Source: Actinomycetota bacterium
GTDB lineage: Bacteria; Actinomycetota; Acidimicrobiia; Acidimicrobiales; Ilumatobacteraceae
NCBI GenBank assembly: GCA_009711295.1
Contig: WLST01000004.1
Location: forward strand, 1-53,673
DNA length: 53,673 nt
Direction of reading: 5' to 3'
Position numbers and translations under genes: made by a program
Notes under the pieces: generated by a model
Told to the model about the DNA's origin: nothing
Seen by the model: only the letters and a program-made list of their open reading frames with translations
The model's database searches: none
Shown here: one piece after another, positions 1-8,097 of the stretch
How positions within the stretch are numbered: the stretch's first letter is position 1
How the letters are laid out: every line of letters begins with the position of its first letter

Positions 1-402
1 GACCTTGCAGAAGCGGAAAAAGTAGAAATTCGTACCTACGAAATCATCTACAAGTTGCTGGAAGACATCGAGCGCGCACTTGTGGGCATGCTCGCCCCTG
101 AGTATGAAGAAGTAGTAACCGGCGAAGCCGAGGTGCGCGAAGTATTCCGCGTGCCAAAACTTGGCGGAATTGCTGGTTGCCTTGTTCGTACAGGCGTCAT
201 TACCCGTGGCACCAAAGTGCGCTTCTTGCGCGACGGCGTCATCATTTGGAAGGGCTCTATTACTTCCTTGCGCAGGTTCAAAGAAGATGCACGCGAAGTT
301 CGAGAGGGCTTTGAATGTGGTATAGGTTTGTCTGACTTCCAAGACTTGAAACCAGGCGACCTCATCGAAACCTTTGAAGAGCGCCTCATCGAAAGGGTGT
401 AA
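1..402 (+). CDS. infB: Translation initiation factor IF-2, C-terminal part (5' truncated by window)
   Basis: The reading frame is open from base 1 and ends with TAA at 400-402, so only the last 133 codons are visible. The residues match the C-terminal domains of bacterial IF-2, which bind initiator fMet-tRNA during 30S/70S initiation. Recognisable parts are the stretch around VGMLAPEYEE, the beta-barrel segment GVITRGTKVRFLRDG and the closing GLSDFQDLKPGD. The next gene starts 3 bases later. The GTPase domain lies outside the window. Confidence 0.95.
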   Translation, partial: DLAEAEKVEIRTYEIIYKLLEDIERALVGMLAPEYEEVVTGEAEVREVFRVPKLGGIAGCLVRTGVITRGTKVRFLRDGVIIWKGSITSLRRFKEDAREVREGFECGIGLSDFQDLKPGDLIETFEERLIERV

Positions 403-405
403 CTC

Positions 406-1044
406 ATGGCCGATCTCGAATTTTTCTTCGACCCCATTTGTCCGTGGGCGTGGATCACGTCGAGATGGGTCGATGAAGTACAAAAGCAGCGTTCTTACGA
501 TGTCACCTGGCGCTTTATCTCGTTGCGCATGATCAATGAAGAAATTGGTTATAACGAGGGAAGCGAAGTTCATCGCCAGTCTCATGTCATTGGTACGCAA
601 ATTTTGCGTTCAGCAGCATTAGCTCGTGCCGAAGAAGGCAACGAAGCAGTGGGCAAGTTGTACACCGCAGTAGGAACCGCACTGCACAACAACCAGCAGC
701 GTGAAGAAATGCTGAACAACCCCACGTTCTTCCTCGTCGATGTGTTGAGCCGCAACAACTTGAATGTCGACTGGGCCAAAGGCGCCGACAACGAAGAGTT
801 CGATGCCGTTATTCGCGAAGAAACCGACCTAGCTTTCTCGCGCGCAGGTACAGGTGTGGGAACCCCCATCCTTACCTTCAAGCCAGGTCAGGCCAATGAA
901 GGCAGCTTCTTTGGGCCCGTCATCTCCGAGATTCCTCGTGGCGATGCAGCATTGAAACTGTGGGACGCCATTGAGCTCATTGCCACCTCCACCGGTATGG
1001 CAGAACTCAAGCGCTCCATTCGCTCAGCGCCGAATTTCACATAA
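406..1044 (+). CDS. DsbA-family thioredoxin-fold protein, mycothiol-dependent nitroreductase-like
   Basis: This 212-residue protein has the DsbA/FrnE-type thioredoxin fold with helical insertion. The family includes the actinobacterial mycothiol-dependent nitroreductase Rv2466c. It opens with EFFFDPICPWAW, so the active-site motif is C12-P-W-A15. The second cysteine of the usual CPWC is alanine, which leaves a single nucleophilic thiol. The GVGTPILTF segment carries the family's cis-proline. No signal peptide is seen, so it is cytosolic. The start lies 3 bases after infB, with a purine-rich site in the infB end. A mono-thiol, glutaredoxin-like mechanism is an inference. Confidence 0.8.
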   Translation: MADLEFFFDPICPWAWITSRWVDEVQKQRSYDVTWRFISLRMINEEIGYNEGSEVHRQSHVIGTQILRSAALARAEEGNEAVGKLYTAVGTALHNNQQREEMLNNPTFFLVDVLSRNNLNVDWAKGADNEEFDAVIREETDLAFSRAGTGVGTPILTFKPGQANEGSFFGPVISEIPRGDAALKLWDAIELIATSTGMAELKRSIRSAPNFT

Positions 1045-1047
1045 GGG

Positions 1048-2067
1048 TTATGCCGACTTCAAGTCGGCAATGACCTGGCTCCAACGTTCTGGGTCGCTCT
1101 TGTATGGTGCGTAAAAACTAATGCGTTGAATGACGTCGCTATAGCGGCGTCCAAGTTCGCTGGCAATGGTTTCTGGTTTGCCCACAACTGCAAAGGTGTT
1201 GAGAATCTCGTCGTTGATGACATTGCCCATCTCGACCCATTTGCCAGCCTTGGAGAGTGTGTTGAGCTCGTCTTGGAGGCCGCCCCATCCGTGAATGTCG
1301 AGCACGCCGCGGTAGGCGGGAGTTGAGCCGTAGAAAGCAATTTGCTGACGCGTTCCGGCCGCCGCTGCTTCAAGCTCTTCGTCGTTGTTTCCAGTGACAA
1401 CAAATGATGGGCCAACTACTTCGAAGCCCTCCATTGTTTTGCCGGCTTTCGCACGGCCGCGAGCGAGTGCAGGAAGAGTGACTTCACGCAAATACTTTTC
1501 TGTGGTGAAGCCGTGACAAATAAAACCGTCACACACTTCGCCAGCAACTTCGGTCATGAGCTCACCCACACCTGCGAGGAAAATTTTGGGCACTCCAAAC
1601 GCAGCGATGTCGTCGGGGTTCGGTGTGAAGAAGGGGGTCATGAGTGTGTGGGTGTAATAGTCGCCACGAAACTCCAACTTGGTTCCGTTTTGCCAGGTGT
1701 CCCAAATGGCTCGAATAGCCAACACCATTTCGCGCATGCGTGCTGCGGGGTGGCTCCACTCCATGCTGAAGCGCTTGGTGATGTGCGGTTTGATTTGGCT
1801 GCCCAAACCCAGAACGAATCGACCACGCGAATACGACTGGAGATCCCAACCAATGTTGGCAAGAGTCATCGGGTTGCGCGCAAAGGCAACAGCAATGGAA
1901 GTACCAAGCTCAATTTGCGTGGTGTGTTCGGCAGCAAGAAGTAGAGGAAAGAATGGGTCGTGATTTGTTTCGGCTGTCCAGGCACCTGAGTACCCAGCTG
2001 CTTCTGCATCTTTTGCCGACTGCACCGATTGGTGGAGGTCGAGTGCTATTCCGCCATCTACTTTCAT
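1048..2067 (-). CDS. LLM-class (luciferase-like) F420-dependent oxidoreductase
   Basis: A 339-residue luciferase-like monooxygenase fold protein. It begins MKVDGGIALDLHQSVQSAKDAEAAGYSGAWTAE and contains ELGTSIAVAFARNPMTLA and SRGRFVLGLGSQ, which are typical of the actinobacterial LLM group that uses coenzyme F420 or FMN. The substrate cannot be read from sequence. It is transcribed leftwards, converging on the DsbA-like gene. A perfect small hairpin (arms 1052-1059 and 1061-1068) overlaps the last codons and may end transcription. It probably shares a transcript with the SDR gene upstream, 48 bases away. Confidence 0.85.
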   Translation of the reverse strand: MKVDGGIALDLHQSVQSAKDAEAAGYSGAWTAETNHDPFFPLLLAAEHTTQIELGTSIAVAFARNPMTLANIGWDLQSYSRGRFVLGLGSQIKPHITKRFSMEWSHPAARMREMVLAIRAIWDTWQNGTKLEFRGDYYTHTLMTPFFTPNPDDIAAFGVPKIFLAGVGELMTEVAGEVCDGFICHGFTTEKYLREVTLPALARGRAKAGKTMEGFEVVGPSFVVTGNNDEELEAAAAGTRQQIAFYGSTPAYRGVLDIHGWGGLQDELNTLSKAGKWVEMGNVINDEILNTFAVVGKPETIASELGRRYSDVIQRISFYAPYKSDPERWSQVIADLKSA

Positions 2068-2115
2068 GATTCCCCATTCGTTTCGTGAATGAGAAAACTA
2101 TAGATGACCGTGGAA

Positions 2116-2919
2116 TTAGATGAGTAACCAACCACCATCGACAGGCAAGGTGACGCCAGTGATGTAGGCAGCGGCATCGCTTGCCAAAAAGAGAGAAGCA
2201 TTGCCAATATCGCTTGGTACGCCCGAGTGGCCAAGTGGAATATTGGCCGAGCGAGCCTTGGTGAGGTCATTCATGAGACCAGTCTTTTCATGCTTTTGTG
2301 GCCACAAAGCAGGAATCTCGCCGTCTTTCATTTTCCGCAATGTTTCCACCATGATGTGGCCAGGGGCGATGTTGTTCACGCGAATGTTATGTGGCGCAAG
2401 ATCGACTGCCAGCGAACGCGAGAATTGAATAACGGCAGCTTTGGCGGTGTCGTAGCCAGTTCCCATGCAGGGGAGGAGGCCATCTACTGAGGAAATATTG
2501 ACAATGGAGCCACCGTTGCCAGCGTCAATCATGCGACGTGCCGCAGCGCGGCTCACGAGATAGCACGTGGTGAGGTTGTTGTCCATCGCACGGCGCCAAC
2601 TGTCGATGCTCTGGTCGAGAATGGGGCCCACATCGAAGTAGCTGCCTGCGTTATTGACCACAATGTCGACTTGTTCCATGCCGTTGATGAGATCAAGAAC
2701 TTCTTTCTCGTTCGTGAGGTCAACTTGCACGGCGCGTCCACCAATTGCCGAGGCAACACGCTGCGCGCCCACTCCATCGCGATCAGCAACGGTGACCTGT
2801 GCGCCAGCAGCAGCAAAGATTTCTGCAATTCCTTCACCAATGCCCGTAGCGGAACCGGTGACTACTGCATGTTTTCCTTCAAGTGAAAGCAGTTGTGAAA
2901 TGTCGTTGCGTGTGGTCAT
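2116..2919 (-). CDS. Short-chain dehydrogenase/reductase (SDR)
   Basis: A 267-residue classical SDR. The Rossmann cofactor motif TGSATGIG is at residues 21-28, the NNAG motif at 89-92, and the catalytic set is Ser143/144, Tyr156 and Lys160 (GYDTAKAA). The C-terminal GVTLPVDGGW matches the family end. An acidic residue after the second beta strand (VADRDG) suggests NAD(H) preference. The substrate is unknown. It lies between the LLM oxidoreductase and PAC2 genes on the same strand, consistent with a small lipid or alcohol oxidation operon. Confidence 0.88.
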   Translation of the reverse strand: MTTRNDISQLLSLEGKHAVVTGSATGIGEGIAEIFAAAGAQVTVADRDGVGAQRVASAIGGRAVQVDLTNEKEVLDLINGMEQVDIVVNNAGSYFDVGPILDQSIDSWRRAMDNNLTTCYLVSRAAARRMIDAGNGGSIVNISSVDGLLPCMGTGYDTAKAAVIQFSRSLAVDLAPHNIRVNNIAPGHIMVETLRKMKDGEIPALWPQKHEKTGLMNDLTKARSANIPLGHSGVPSDIGNASLFLASDAAAYITGVTLPVDGGWLLI

Positions 2920-2940
2920 TGTTCCCCCAATGATTGATGT

Positions 2941-3828
2941 TTAATTACCTAAATCGTTTTGTTCCCGTAGGAAAGATTCAATTTCGTCGGCAATGGCATC
3001 GCCAGAGCCAGAAGACTGAGTATCGGCAATGATGTTTCCTGCCGATACTGCTTCGTCAAAAGCGGTTTCTAGCTGTTGCACCATTTGTAAATGTTCGGCA
3101 TTGCCCGACACCAATTTGTCGATGCGTTCACGCTGCAGCACTGCCTCAGCACGCAGGTCGGCTACGTCAATAGAAAGCCCGGCAACCATTTGTACTGCGC
3201 CTACTAATGCTGCCGATGCAGCGGGGTAGGGCATGGCCGAAACATAATGCGGCACTTGGCCCCATAAGCCAAGTGCTTGGATGCCGCGTTCTTGCATGGC
3301 GTGCTCCAATACCGACTCCATACCAGCAGGAACATCGGCAGAACTTTTAATGAAAGGAACCTCGGCAAGGGCAACTTCCGATGGCGAAGTGCACGACAGT
3401 TGTGGAGGCCGTGTATGTGGCGCGGCAAATGGGTATGCGCCAATGCCAAACATTTTTACCACGCCGAGTTTGAGGCAGAGGTCGCCCACCACATCGGCGA
3501 AATAGAGCCATGCGGAATCGGGCTCAGGACCACACAAAATAAGTACATCTCGGTCATTATCGTCTTTGCCCGCATACATTTCGGGAGCCGACCACACAAG
3601 TTTGTTGTTCTTGCCATCACGCAATTCCATCATGGGGCGTCGCACGCGGTAGTCGATGAAACTGTCGGGGTCAAAAGTAACAATGCGTTGTGCATGGGTA
3701 CCTTTTTTAATGGCTTCCATTGCGCCAAATGCTGCGGCAGAAGCATCAATCCAGCCGGTGAGCATCACAATGAGAACGGGCTCGTGAAGCGTTGGCAGTT
3801 CGCCGTCAATACGAAGTGGAGGTCTCAC
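2941..3828 (-). CDS. PAC2 family protein (proteasome-assembly-chaperone-like)
   Basis: A 295-residue protein with the PAC2 domain, found in many actinobacteria that have proteasomes. Seen are the N-terminal LIVMLTGWIDA segment, the FGIGAYPFAAPHTRP loop and the GLWGQVPHYVSAMPYPAAS segment, followed by a helical C-terminal tail. A role in proteasome assembly or activation is known for eukaryotic relatives; the bacterial function is not settled. Its start overlaps the stop of the phosphotransferase gene by 4 bases, which indicates translational coupling. Confidence 0.85.
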   Translation of the reverse strand: MRPPLRIDGELPTLHEPVLIVMLTGWIDASAAAFGAMEAIKKGTHAQRIVTFDPDSFIDYRVRRPMMELRDGKNNKLVWSAPEMYAGKDDNDRDVLILCGPEPDSAWLYFADVVGDLCLKLGVVKMFGIGAYPFAAPHTRPPQLSCTSPSEVALAEVPFIKSSADVPAGMESVLEHAMQERGIQALGLWGQVPHYVSAMPYPAASAALVGAVQMVAGLSIDVADLRAEAVLQRERIDKLVSGNAEHLQMVQQLETAFDEAVSAGNIIADTQSSGSGDAIADEIESFLREQNDLGN

Positions 3829-4862
3829 TTCAGGGAGTCCAAAATCATTTCTGCATTTGCAGCAGCTGCAAGCACTTGCTGGTTGAACGGCTCGAGTTCC
3901 TCTGCGCTGCGCTCACCTAATGCGCCACCTAGGTAGCGGGCGTAAACGCCTTCCAAGATGCAGGCAAGTTTCCAGAATGCGAAGGCAACATAGAAATCAA
4001 TATGCGAAACATCCCGGCCAGAAACTTGTGCGTAACGGGTGGCAAGGTCGGCACGGTTGTAGAAACCTTCAATGGTGGTCGACTGCCCCGCCCATGCACT
4101 TGGCTCATCGCCAGGGCCGGTCCAATAGACCATGAGAAGTCCGAGGTCGGCGAGTGGGTCGCCGAGTGTGCAAATTTCCCAGTCGAGGACGGCAACAACG
4201 TCGCCGTCGCCGCTCATCATGCAGTTGTCGAGGCGATAGTCGCCATGCACCAAAGTGGCAGGACCTTGGGGAGGAATGCGTTTCAGTAATTCATCGTGTA
4301 CGCGGTCGACCGCGGGAAGATCGCGAGTCTTTTGTGCATTCCATTGCCCATACCAACGCTTCAGTTGGCGTTCAATGTAACCCTCGTGCTTGCCGAGGGT
4401 GTCGAGACCAACGTCAACAAGATTGGCGGCGTGAATGGCGGCCATGGTGTCGACAAGTGATTCACTCGCATGGCGCCGCGCTTCAACGGTGAAGACTTGA
4501 GCCGCAGTTTCCGGGTCACGCACAATGTGGCCTTCAACAAATTCCATCACGTAAAACGGTGCTTCGGCCACAGCTGTGTCGGTGCAAAAGCCAAGTGCTG
4601 GAGCAACAGGAACATTGCTCTTGCTGAGCGCGGCAATGATTTTGTATTCACGACCCATGTCGTGGGCGCTCGCGAGCATGTGGCCAAGCGGAGGGCGGCG
4701 CAATACATAACGCTTGCCGTTTGCATCGGTGACGCCGAAGGTGAGGTTCGAGTGTCCGCCAGCAATCATCTCGAAGCGGAAAGGAGCGGTTGCGCCGTCG
4801 ATATTTGCGGCAAACCAAGCGACAATTTCAGGGGTAAGCCCAGTGGGCAATTCAGTAGTCAT
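3825..4862 (-). CDS. Phosphotransferase family (aminoglycoside/choline-kinase fold)
   Basis: A 345-residue kinase-fold protein of the APH group that in actinobacteria often accompanies acyl-CoA dehydrogenases. The catalytic loop LVHGDYRLDN is at about 204-213 and the metal-binding LDWEICTLGDP starts near 226. The N-terminal lobe has GGHSNLTFGV and VLRRPP. The real substrate is unknown and drug resistance should not be assumed. Transcription is leftward, divergent from the thioredoxin-like gene; 65 bases separate the two starts if 4928 is used for the latter. Confidence 0.85.
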   Translation of the reverse strand: MTTELPTGLTPEIVAWFAANIDGATAPFRFEMIAGGHSNLTFGVTDANGKRYVLRRPPLGHMLASAHDMGREYKIIAALSKSNVPVAPALGFCTDTAVAEAPFYVMEFVEGHIVRDPETAAQVFTVEARRHASESLVDTMAAIHAANLVDVGLDTLGKHEGYIERQLKRWYGQWNAQKTRDLPAVDRVHDELLKRIPPQGPATLVHGDYRLDNCMMSGDGDVVAVLDWEICTLGDPLADLGLLMVYWTGPGDEPSAWAGQSTTIEGFYNRADLATRYAQVSGRDVSHIDFYVAFAFWKLACILEGVYARYLGGALGERSAEELEPFNQQVLAAAANAEMILDSLK

Positions 4863-4927
4863 GCGATATGAAAACTAGTCACTCGGGGCGTGATGCGACG
4901 TATGCGGATGCCGATAGCGTCATATAT

Positions 4928-5632
4928 ATGGCAATTGACGTCACTGAGGCCACATTTCAAGCCGAAGTGCTCGAGCGCTCGGCCACCATTCCTGTTGTGG
5001 TCGACCTCTGGTCGCCACGGTCGCCCGCGTGCCCACCCTTTAGTGCCATGGTGGAAAAAGTGGTTGCTGCCACACAAGGCCAGGTGTATTTGGTGCGGGT
5101 CAATGTTGACGAAAGCCCACAAATTGCCCAAGCTTTTCAATTGCAGTCGGTCCCTGCTTTATATGCCCTCAAAGACGGCAAAGTTTTCGACGGTTTCATG
5201 GGTGCACAGCCAGAAGAAGTAGTGCAAAAGTTCATTGAGGTGCTCTTGCCCTCACCCGAGAGCCAAATGATGCGTGGTCTTCTCGATGCAGGCGATGAAG
5301 AAAGCCTGCGTGTTGCGTTATCAATTGAGCCAGGAAACAGCGAAGCAGTTGTTGCAATGGCGCGCATCATGGTGCGCACCGAACGTGCCACCGAGGCCTT
5401 GCAGTTGTTGGCACGAGTTCCTGAAAACGAAGATGTGCGCAAAGTGGCCGCGTCGGCGCGCTTGGCGCTCGACCCCGTTGACGATTTCGATACGCAACTT
5501 GTTGAACTACTGGCAACGGTGAAGTTCGACGAAGTAGCCCGCCAGAAATATGTTGACATTTTGGAAACAATGGGCCCAGACGACCCACGCACTGCGAAAT
5601 ACCGCAAGCAGCTCACTGCAGCACTTTTCTAA
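4928..5632 (+). CDS. Thioredoxin-domain protein with TPR-like tail (CnoX/YbbN type)
   Basis: About 234 residues: an N-terminal thioredoxin fold (VVVDLWSP...FMGAQPEEVVQKFIE) followed by a helical tetratricopeptide-like part. This matches CnoX/YbbN, a holdase that protects proteins and hands them to chaperonins. The usual CGPC is replaced by SPACPP, so the first catalytic cysteine is missing and classical disulfide reductase activity is unlikely. I chose the ATG at 4928 (MAIDVTEATF). An upstream ATG at 4868 gives a non-thioredoxin leader and would sit almost on the divergent start at 4862. Confidence 0.82.
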   Translation: MAIDVTEATFQAEVLERSATIPVVVDLWSPRSPACPPFSAMVEKVVAATQGQVYLVRVNVDESPQIAQAFQLQSVPALYALKDGKVFDGFMGAQPEEVVQKFIEVLLPSPESQMMRGLLDAGDEESLRVALSIEPGNSEAVVAMARIMVRTERATEALQLLARVPENEDVRKVAASARLALDPVDDFDTQLVELLATVKFDEVARQKYVDILETMGPDDPRTAKYRKQLTAALF

Positions 5633-5672
5633 GCGGTTGCCACTTTCGGGTGGGTAATGCACACACGGAGGT

Positions 5673-6407
5673 ATGAAATACCTCAAACGTCTCGAAGACA
5701 AGTGTTTCCAATTCATTAGGTGGTATGGCCCTGCTCGTGCTTTTGCCACAGCAGGTTCAGTGGCTGTGGTGTGCGTGGGCGCATGGTGGCTGTTGCGAGC
5801 CCCTGCGCCGCCATTAGAAAACTCATTACCTCTGGTGAGTATCGCAAGTGCAAGTGACTCTTCTTCATCGTCCGTTGCTGGCGCAATACCAAGTACGACG
5901 CTTGTTGGTGTGCGTGAAGTAGTTGTTCATGTTGCAGGTGCGGTCAACACACCGGGGGTGTATCGACTGAAACCCACTGCACGAGTTATCGATGCAGTGA
6001 ATGCCGCAGGAGGGGTCACGGCAAGCGCCGATACCGCTGCGGTGAACTTGGCACTGCCTTTGCTCGATGCAGAGCAGGTGTACATACCTATTCGTTCAAG
6101 CCAGAGGCCTCACACCACAGTTGCGGTGCAAAGAAAAATACTGGCAACACCAAGTTCGCCATCTTCCACAACTGCTGTGGCGCCTATTGGCACAACCGAG
6201 TCATCGGTGAAAAGTGCACTCATCAACATCAATACGGCAACTGCGCTCGAATTAGAAGCGTTGCCCAGCGTGGGGCCATCTACCGCAAAAGCAATTGTGG
6301 CGTTTCGTACAAAGAACGGGCCATTTGGTAAAGCGGAAGACTTGTTGAAAGTACCCGGAATTGGCGACGGAAAACTTGCAGCAATGAAACCTTTTGTTGC
6401 GCTGTAG
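5673..6407 (+). CDS. comEA: Competence protein ComEA (SLBB plus helix-hairpin-helix DNA receptor)
   Basis: A 244-residue membrane-anchored DNA-binding protein for natural transformation. It has a membrane segment near residues 24-43, a Ser-rich linker, an SLBB domain (VVVHVAGAVNTPGVYRL) and a C-terminal double helix-hairpin-helix (ININTATALELEALPSVGPSTA, KVPGIGDGKL). It captures incoming double-stranded DNA outside the membrane and passes it to ComEC. The start follows GGAGGT at about 5666-5671. comEC follows after one opposite-strand gene. Confidence 0.93.
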   Translation: MKYLKRLEDKCFQFIRWYGPARAFATAGSVAVVCVGAWWLLRAPAPPLENSLPLVSIASASDSSSSSVAGAIPSTTLVGVREVVVHVAGAVNTPGVYRLKPTARVIDAVNAAGGVTASADTAAVNLALPLLDAEQVYIPIRSSQRPHTTVAVQRKILATPSSPSSTTAVAPIGTTESSVKSALININTATALELEALPSVGPSTAKAIVAFRTKNGPFGKAEDLLKVPGIGDGKLAAMKPFVAL

Positions 6408-6410
6408 AAA

Positions 6411-6857
6411 TTACAAGGCGCCTAAAGATTTTGCAGCAATGAGTAATGCGAAAATAACTCCGAGCACAAGTGCTGCTGCGTATAGTCCAAACTCTTTCGA
6501 CCAATCGGCCCAACTAGCAATAGCAAGTTTGCGTACACGCGCAGCAGAGAGTTGCCCTACCCACCACCAAATGGCAGCACTTCCCACAATGGCAATGAGC
6601 CAACGTGCAGCACCTGTGCGCGCGGGTAGGCCCACCATGGGAAGAAGAGGGATGCCACAGGTAATGGCAATAAAACCGATGGCGCCAAAAAATGCACTGC
6701 TCGTGAGAGCAAGAACAATGGCACCAAAAAGCGAGAGCGCAGCGGCAATGCCTACTGCTGTGAACCCACCGCGTTGAGCGAGGTCGCGTTTATGAGCAAC
6801 AATGCCGTCGGGCACAATACGCGGGCGCTTCGTGCGTAGCTCTCCTGGCGTGCTCAT
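6411..6857 (-). CDS. Small integral membrane protein of unknown function
   Basis: A 148-residue protein with a basic N-terminal tail (GELRTKRPRIVPDG, HKRDLAQRG) and about four hydrophobic helices, with no family I can name. It sits between comEA and comEC on the opposite strand. Its stop is 3 bases from comEA's, and its ATG at 6857-6855 overlaps the ATG of comEC at 6856-6858 in head-to-head orientation. Either one start lies further in, or both messages have very short leaders. Confidence 0.6.
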   Translation of the reverse strand: MSTPGELRTKRPRIVPDGIVAHKRDLAQRGGFTAVGIAAALSLFGAIVLALTSSAFFGAIGFIAITCGIPLLPMVGLPARTGAARWLIAIVGSAAIWWWVGQLSAARVRKLAIASWADWSKEFGLYAAALVLGVIFALLIAAKSLGAL

Positions 6858-8097
6858 GGGTCAATCGTACGAGACCCGCAGTGCTCAGTGGTGGTTTCAT
6901 CGCGTTTTGCTTGCTGTGCTGGTCTGCAGCGTATTTATGGTGTTTCTCGTTCTGCGGTGTCAGGCGGAATGGAAGAAAGCAGAGTATGCCCCGATGGGAA
7001 GTTTCTCAGGAGTAGCCACTTTGGTGGCAGACCCTGTGTTGGTGAATGCTGCGAGTCGCAGCTCTGCAGTGCGAGCAGTATTTCAGCTTGAGGGCTGGCG
7101 TTTTCAGGCAACTCTGTATGGCGGTAGCGCACGGCGAGTGGCACAGCATTTGGCAGGGGAGTCGGTGTATCTCACTGGTGAGCGTGGCGAAGTGTCGGCA
7201 ACTCAAAAACATAGGCGTGCAACCCAACACATCGTTGGTCAGCTCACAAATGTGCAAGTGGCATCAACGTGGAGCGATGGTTCGGCATTTACGCGCGCCA
7301 CCAATCGCATTCGTCGTTTGCTGGCAACTGGAGCATCGCGATTGCCGGCCAACGAAGCTGCACTTTTTTTAGGGTTGGTGATTGGTGATGATCGCAATCA
7401 GCCACGCGAAATGATCAATGCCTTTCGCGATTCTGGGTTATCGCATCTCACTGCGGTATCGGGACAAAACATTGCATTTGTTTTAGCCGCAGCTGCGCCA
7501 CTGCTGACGCGTATGCGGCCTCGTGCGCGACTCGTTGCCACACTTTTTGTGTTGGCGTGGTTCACCGTACTCACACGCGCCGAGCCGTCGGTGTTGCGTG
7601 CTGCGGCAATGGCAGCAATATCGGTGTTGTGTTTCACCGCGGGCTGGCAGGTGAAATCTTTAGCGGTGCTCGCCTTGTGTGTTGCGGGGCTAGTTGTGAT
7701 TGACCCCATGTTGATGTGGCAAGTGGGCTTTTGGATGTCGTCAGGTGCTACAGCGGGGCTCATTGTGTTGATGAAGCCTCTTCAACGTTTTTTCCAGAGT
7801 TGTCATGTGCCTGGCCTCATTGCACAACCACTCGCCACAACAACAGCTGCTCAAATAGGAACCGCGTTGCCGATGTATATGGCTTTCGGGCGTGTGAGCC
7901 CCATTGGTCTCATTACCAACCTCTTTGCAGTTCCCATTGCAGGGGTCGTGATGTTGGTGGGGCTTCCGGTGTGTCTCGTCGCAGGGATGATGAGCGCGGG
8001 GCTAGGCGACATGGTGATGCTCCCGATGCGTTTTGGGGTGCGCTGGGTGTGGTGGGTGGCAGTCATCGGACAGCGCTGTGCGAAACTAATGGCGTGA
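6856..8097 (+). CDS. comEC: ComEC/Rec2 competence channel (short form)
   Basis: A 413-residue polytopic membrane protein that moves single-stranded DNA across the membrane during transformation. The ComEC signature SGLSHLTAVSGQNIAFV is present, with many membrane helices after it and an N-terminal OB-like DUF4131 part (LVADPVLVNA...). It ends after the Competence domain and lacks the C-terminal metallo-beta-lactamase domain of long ComEC forms. ATG 6856 was chosen because the longer frame from 6802 adds a non-hydrophobic leader over the divergent gene. The stop overlaps holA by 4 bases. Confidence 0.88.
   Translation: MGQSYETRSAQWWFHRVLLAVLVCSVFMVFLVLRCQAEWKKAEYAPMGSFSGVATLVADPVLVNAASRSSAVRAVFQLEGWRFQATLYGGSARRVAQHLAGESVYLTGERGEVSATQKHRRATQHIVGQLTNVQVASTWSDGSAFTRATNRIRRLLATGASRLPANEAALFLGLVIGDDRNQPREMINAFRDSGLSHLTAVSGQNIAFVLAAAAPLLTRMRPRARLVATLFVLAWFTVLTRAEPSVLRAAAMAAISVLCFTAGWQVKSLAVLALCVAGLVVIDPMLMWQVGFWMSSGATAGLIVLMKPLQRFFQSCHVPGLIAQPLATTTAAQIGTALPMYMAFGRVSPIGLITNLFAVPIAGVVMLVGLPVCLVAGMMSAGLGDMVMLPMRFGVRWVWWVAVIGQRCAKLMA

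Noticed and set aside
7716-8093. 126-codon N-terminal extension of holA
   Set aside because: It overlaps comEC in another frame. The HolA family begins at MTIYLITGDD, and GTG 8094 has the typical stop-start overlap.
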